Below are positions 40,875 to 44,069 of a stretch of DNA of 44,069 nucleotides, piece after piece. This DNA is from a virus: positions 1 to 44,069 of the IMG/VR virus record IMGVR_UViG_3300030107_006371. One strand, 5' to 3'. Numbering within the stretch: the first letter of the stretch is position 1; each line of letters starts with the position of its first letter. The notes under the pieces are model-generated. The model did not search any database. It saw only the letters and a list, made by a program, of their open reading frames with translations, and had not been told where the DNA came from. The position numbers were made by a program, and so were the translations under genes.

Positions 40875-41777
40875 TTACCCCCTAAACCATTTTGGTTTAT
40901 TTGCTAGTTTTTGAAGTGTTTGCGCTAGTCCGTCAATAGCCTGTTCGGTTGTCCTGCAAAATCTCTGCTCTACGGTATGTATTAGATTAAGTTCTTTTTT
41001 GTAAGCGTCTGTAGTTTCGCACTGCCTACCTAAGCCAGTGTAAAATCCGTATTCTTTATCCATTAATCCGAAACAATAATCCCTAAATAATCCCGAAAGA
41101 CCTGCACTCATAAGTCTATGTATATCTAATGGTTCGTTAGGCATTTTAATTGGTATTGACATACCAAAGTATTTCCAAGATTTGTTACCGCTATATCTCA
41201 CAAAATTATAAGCTAGCACCTCGACAGCAAAGCCCATTTTAGTTAGGACGTCGCTAATTAAAGCTAGCGTAGCCCCAAGCCTTGCAAAGTCTTTTTCTTT
41301 ATGTTTCCATGATATTGCCATATTCATTCCTATACGAACATTAGAACGCTGTGATTTTCTCTCGGTAGTAGACCAATATTGGTCTTGCCCACCCATTAAT
41401 CTAGCCATGCTTAAATCGTCCCCATCGTCTCTCACTACTCGTCTACGTTTGCATGACAACCCTTTGCCTGTAAATTTGGAGATTCTGCCATCCATATCCA
41501 TTTCAGAGCGAAGTTTTTGATAAAGTCGAATAACTTTATTAGATGTTTGCCCAATCGTAAGCGCTCTATGTAGGTTTTCTCGCCCTACGACCTCACTGCC
41601 ATAAGTCCACTTTTCACGACTAGAACCCTCTTCGCCTATTTTTTTCCAAAATATTTTATTTTGGTAAATGCACTTAAGCATAGTCCTCATATTAGGCATG
41701 TGGATAATAGCGTGTTTTCCTTCAAATTCATCTTTAACAATTTTCGGTTCTAGTATTTTGCTATAAAGTTCGTCCAT
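40875..41777 (-). CDS. Degenerate VWA/CobT-like partner of the AAA+ ATPase
   Basis: A 300-residue protein. After a Lys-rich N-terminus, NVRIGMNMAISWKHKEKDFARLGATLALISDVLTKMGFAVEVLAY follows the VWA core order seen in CobT-type phage proteins (residues about 147-190), but no DxSxS metal site is visible. The gene begins at the TAATG of the ATPase, so they are made together. MoxR/VWA pairs remodel protein complexes. The target is unknown. Confidence 0.55.
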   Translation of the reverse strand: MDELYSKILEPKIVKDEFEGKHAIIHMPNMRTMLKCIYQNKIFWKKIGEEGSSREKWTYGSEVVGRENLHRALTIGQTSNKVIRLYQKLRSEMDMDGRISKFTGKGLSCKRRRVVRDDGDDLSMARLMGGQDQYWSTTERKSQRSNVRIGMNMAISWKHKEKDFARLGATLALISDVLTKMGFAVEVLAYNFVRYSGNKSWKYFGMSIPIKMPNEPLDIHRLMSAGLSGLFRDYCFGLMDKEYGFYTGLGRQCETTDAYKKELNLIHTVEQRFCRTTEQAIDGLAQTLQKLANKPKWFRG

Positions 41778-42973
41778 TATTTATACTCCTTTTTTAGTTC
41801 TTTGATGTTAACCTTATCAAGTTCCTCTTTTGTCCATCCTGTAGTTATAATGTCGAGTAACTTGCTGTTATTTTTTCCTGCTAGCATCCATTTTTGTCCG
41901 TCAATAAAAAGCCTAGTGCTAATAGTTCGTCTCACATGATTTTCATTACATCTTTTGCGAAGACTCCAAAGACATTCAGCCATATTTGTGAAATTTCCTG
42001 CTAGCGCTCTCTCTATGTTTTTATCATAGTTGACATAAACTTTAACAGCTTGCAATCTATCTAGCGTAGCTAAGTCAAGCTGTCCTCTCCCTGCAAAGTC
42101 GAAGTCATTGCCATCGCCCCATGTATTACTTGCTACTGCCACATGAAAGTCGTTATGTTTTCTAGCAAATGGGTTCTCTTTATCGTTTGGTGTCGCTAAA
42201 ACGCCTTGATTATCTAGCACGCTATTAAATACTAGACCAGCATTTGCATCAAATCCGTCAAATTCGTCCAAACATAGAAATCTACCATCTCGGAATGCTC
42301 TTGATACTGAGCCATCAATGAATGTGCCATCAAATGTCATTCTCCCTGTCATATGAGATTCTGTAACTCCTGCGCTACCTTTAAGATATTCGTAGTTTTT
42401 ATCGTCGGTAGAAAACCCCAATGCTTTAGCACATTGTTCAATCAAATGGGACTTACCAGTCCCACTCGGACCACATAACCAAACTCTTTTAAAGAGTTTT
42501 AAGCATTCTAGCACAAATGGAAACTGCTTATGTTTAAGACCTGATACATCTTCCACTTCTACATCGTCGATATAGACTTTTATAGGTCGCTGTAAAGAAC
42601 TGATTTTTTTATCTACCTTGTCGGCTAGCTTATCAGTTTCGCTACCAAAAGCTTTTATTAAATCGCCCTCTACTTTTGATACTCTATCGTATATCCCATC
42701 TCCTAGCTTTTCTGCTACCTTATCGGCTAGCATATCTTCTAGCGAACCACTTTGTGGTTGTGGTGTAGCTGTCTGTGGCTGTGGTGTAGGCTGTGGTGTA
42801 GGTTTTTGTTCGGTTTTTGGTTTACTGCCATCTGTGATGAATTTAATTAATTCATCTTTGGACGTTGTTTGTATCCAAGATGTTTTTAGACCACCCTGTT
42901 TGCATTTAGCTATCGCTAATTTTTTGACCCTACTGTGAGCCATTGCTCTAAGTTCACTTTGTGAATAGTTCAT
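41777..42973 (-). CDS. MoxR/CobS-type AAA+ ATPase
   Basis: A 398-residue ATPase. N-terminus (1-50) is a small helical DNA-binding-like module, followed by a Pro/Gln/Thr-rich linker (56-75) and a helical part. The AAA+ core has Walker A GPSGTGKS (168-175), Walker B FLCLDEFD (232-239), sensor-1 ASNT (281-284) and an LDR arginine near 307. It follows hairpin E and a 4-bp leader stem GCCG/CGGC. A VWA-like partner follows. Probably an assembly or host-takeover chaperone; MoxR pairs have been seen in some phages. Confidence 0.75.
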   Translation of the reverse strand: MNYSQSELRAMAHSRVKKLAIAKCKQGGLKTSWIQTTSKDELIKFITDGSKPKTEQKPTPQPTPQPQTATPQPQSGSLEDMLADKVAEKLGDGIYDRVSKVEGDLIKAFGSETDKLADKVDKKISSLQRPIKVYIDDVEVEDVSGLKHKQFPFVLECLKLFKRVWLCGPSGTGKSHLIEQCAKALGFSTDDKNYEYLKGSAGVTESHMTGRMTFDGTFIDGSVSRAFRDGRFLCLDEFDGFDANAGLVFNSVLDNQGVLATPNDKENPFARKHNDFHVAVASNTWGDGNDFDFAGRGQLDLATLDRLQAVKVYVNYDKNIERALAGNFTNMAECLWSLRKRCNENHVRRTISTRLFIDGQKWMLAGKNNSKLLDIITTGWTKEELDKVNIKELKKEYK

Positions 42974-43013
42974 GTTTATTCCTTTGCCGATTTCGGCTGT
43001 TGGTTAATTGTTT

Positions 43014-43059
43014 TATTATTTCTAGCATTTTCACTTACAGCTCAATGCTAGAAATAATA
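43014..43059 (-). promoter_or_regulatory. Conserved-loop hairpin E
   Basis: Sense stem TATTATTTCTAGCATT/AATGCTAGAAATAATA, 16 bp, loop GAGCTGTAAGTGAA. Between the small membrane protein and the ATPase gene, with a second hairpin (42986-42997) nearer the SD. Confidence 0.8.
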
Positions 43060-43173
43060 TTAAAGGGCGACTCTCAGCATTTGCAGAGCAAGTCCTAAAA
43101 TCACCCATAGCACGAGAATAAATCCGAATAAATCGGATTCTAGAAAATTGACTACGCGTTCTATTAGTTTCAT
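43060..43173 (-). CDS. Tiny membrane protein of 37 residues
   Basis: ATG at 43173 overlaps the upstream stop and AAGGAAC precedes it. After a polar helix (MKLIERVVNFLESD) comes a single hydrophobic segment (FGFILVLWVILGLALQM). Its DNA contains an AATCCGA/TCGGATT palindrome (43121-43139). Its stop abuts hairpin E. Too short for ordinary gene finders. Confidence 0.6.
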   Translation of the reverse strand: MKLIERVVNFLESDLFGFILVLWVILGLALQMLRVAL

Positions 43174-43460
43174 GCTTGTTCCTTTTTTGCTAAATATTCT
43201 TTATATCTCTTAATAGTCTCGGTTCTAAAATCTCCGCTACCCCAACCTCCAAATTCATGGTCTAGGTCTAATATATCTCCTGATATATAATGACTATCTT
43301 CTTTGCCATATACAATGGCAAATGATTGGTGTTTACTACCATCTTTCCAAGTCTCTTCAAATATGCCTAAGTCATATTTGCGACCATTTTCACTAATAAA
43401 TCCTCCTAGTGAAATACAATAACTCCATATACTATGATTTTTGCCATGATAAAACTCCAT
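43170..43460 (-). CDS. Small beta-rich protein
   Basis: A 96-residue protein with aromatic strands (FYHGKNHSIWSYCISLGGF, YDLGIFEETW, SFAIVYGKED) and a charged helix end. A good SD (AGGAGA). Unknown. Confidence 0.5.
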   Translation of the reverse strand: MEFYHGKNHSIWSYCISLGGFISENGRKYDLGIFEETWKDGSKHQSFAIVYGKEDSHYISGDILDLDHEFGGWGSGDFRTETIKRYKEYLAKKEQA

Positions 43461-43461
43461 G

Positions 43462-43779
43462 CTATTCTCCTATTTTATTTAAGTCGTTAATAAATTCATT
43501 TGTTATTGATTCTAGCTTGTCCTTCGCGAACAATCCAACTATCACTTTTTGTGCATATCCATAAGAGCAATTAAACTCTAAGGCTAAAAGCCTTGTGTAG
43601 TTATGAATCACAAAGGCTCTTTGTTTTCTATTGTTCGCGTTCCTCATTTCTAGACAATCTCGGTAGTCTTTTATGCTATAATTTCCATATATGAAATTAT
43701 TCCATAGCTGATAACCCCAATCACTCATTTCATTTGGTATGAAAATTAGCGCATCTTTCATTTGTTGTTTTATGTTCAT
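43462..43779 (-). CDS. Small helical protein
   Basis: A 105-residue protein with DWGYQLWNNFIYGNYSIKDYRD and FVIHNYTRLLALEFNC, mostly helical. Good SD. Unknown. Confidence 0.5.
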   Translation of the reverse strand: MNIKQQMKDALIFIPNEMSDWGYQLWNNFIYGNYSIKDYRDCLEMRNANNRKQRAFVIHNYTRLLALEFNCSYGYAQKVIVGLFAKDKLESITNEFINDLNKIGE

Positions 43780-43970
43780 TTTTTATCCTTTGGTGTAAAT
43801 AGGTAGTTATTTACCATTTCTTCGATATTAAAATCGAGAGACAGGTGTTTAAGGGTATGTTTATTAAACATTCCCTTTCCTAGCATGGCTCTCTTGCGGT
43901 CTTTGATTTGTTTTTTTATTTCTTCGGCTAAAAAGCAAGCCTTTCTTACGTTCTTTGACATAGTTCTCAT
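43776..43970 (-). CDS. First gene of the leftward string
   Basis: A 64-residue Lys/Arg-rich helical protein (SKNVRKACFLAEEIKKQIKDRKRAML). SD AAAAGGAG, and hairpin F lies just before it. Unknown, possibly nucleic acid-binding. Confidence 0.5.
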   Translation of the reverse strand: MRTMSKNVRKACFLAEEIKKQIKDRKRAMLGKGMFNKHTLKHLSLDFNIEEMVNNYLFTPKDKK

Positions 43971-43984
43971 TTATGGTCTCCTTT

Positions 43985-44030
43985 TAAGGTTACTAGCTTT
44001 ATCACTTATGTTCTAAAGCTAGAACCCTTA
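43985..44030 (-). promoter_or_regulatory. Conserved-loop hairpin F
   Basis: Sense TAAGGGTTCTAGCTTT with AAAGCTAGTAACCTTA, about 15 pairs with two single-base bulges, loop AGAACATAAGTGAT. Upstream of the first leftward gene. Confidence 0.75.
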
Positions 44031-44069
44031 GTTGTTTCAAATAGTTACTACATTCCTTTCGCCGATAGA

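Noticed and set aside
1-44069. Terminal direct repeats at the window ends
   Set aside because: The first and last 60 bases showed no match by eye, so fixed redundancy cannot be claimed; circular permutation is possible but unproven.

Overview
The window reads as a complete or nearly complete genome of a short-tailed (podovirus-like) double-stranded DNA phage. It is AT-rich, roughly one third G+C by eye. Genes are tightly packed, many joined by ATGA or TAATG overlaps, and most have clear Shine-Dalgarno (SD) sites. A P22-type portal, a large terminase, an HK97-fold-type capsid protein, a very large ejection protein and an S74-chaperone tail fibre are present. There is no tape measure, tail tube or sheath gene. 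I saw no integrase, DNA polymerase, helicase-primase or phage RNA polymerase, so the phage looks virulent and dependent on the host replisome. A lipobox protein and an exported-lysis-type cassette suggest a Gram-negative host; the style resembles phages of AT-rich marine bacteria, but the host cannot be fixed from sequence alone.

Layout. Positions 1-1380 are mostly non-coding: 11-bp-period repeat arrays, a tRNA-like cloverleaf without a proper D-arm, one leftward gene of unknown function, and the best rightward promoter. From 1.4 to 31.4 kb the rightward genes run in this order: small and large terminase, portal, scaffold, capsid, two tiny basic proteins, connectors, large tail proteins, internal virion proteins, tail fibre, a cassette of small membrane proteins with a lipoprotein and a lysozyme-like protein, and a metallophosphoesterase. 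From 31.5 to 36.7 kb the rightward genes are for DNA metabolism: an HTH protein, a Gam/Gp157-like protein, a single-strand annealing-type protein with an ExoX-like domain and an SSB-like tail, a PD-(D/E)XK nuclease, a DUF1376/DnaD-type initiator, and many small proteins. From 36.77 to 43.97 kb all genes run leftward: small unknown proteins, a ParB-like protein, a PC4-like protein, and a MoxR/CobS-type AAA+ ATPase with a degenerate VWA/CobT-like partner. If the molecule is circular or circularly permuted, the leftward genes and the 351-692 gene could be one transcription unit diverging from the rightward unit near 0.7-1.35 kb.

The most novel signal is a family of six long perfect or near-perfect hairpins. 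Their stems differ and covary, but they share a 14-base loop of the form GNRNYNTWAGTGAA read in the sense direction. Each lies just before the SD and start codon of a gene: five in the leftward module and one, correctly oriented, in the rightward module. Other strong points are three 11-bp iterons inside the initiator gene (lambda-ori style), three gene junctions bracketed by 11-13-bp complementary arms, a GNRA hairpin after the capsid gene, a tiny basic protein that copies the capsid N-terminus, and about ten-fold excess of the palindrome GCTAGC.
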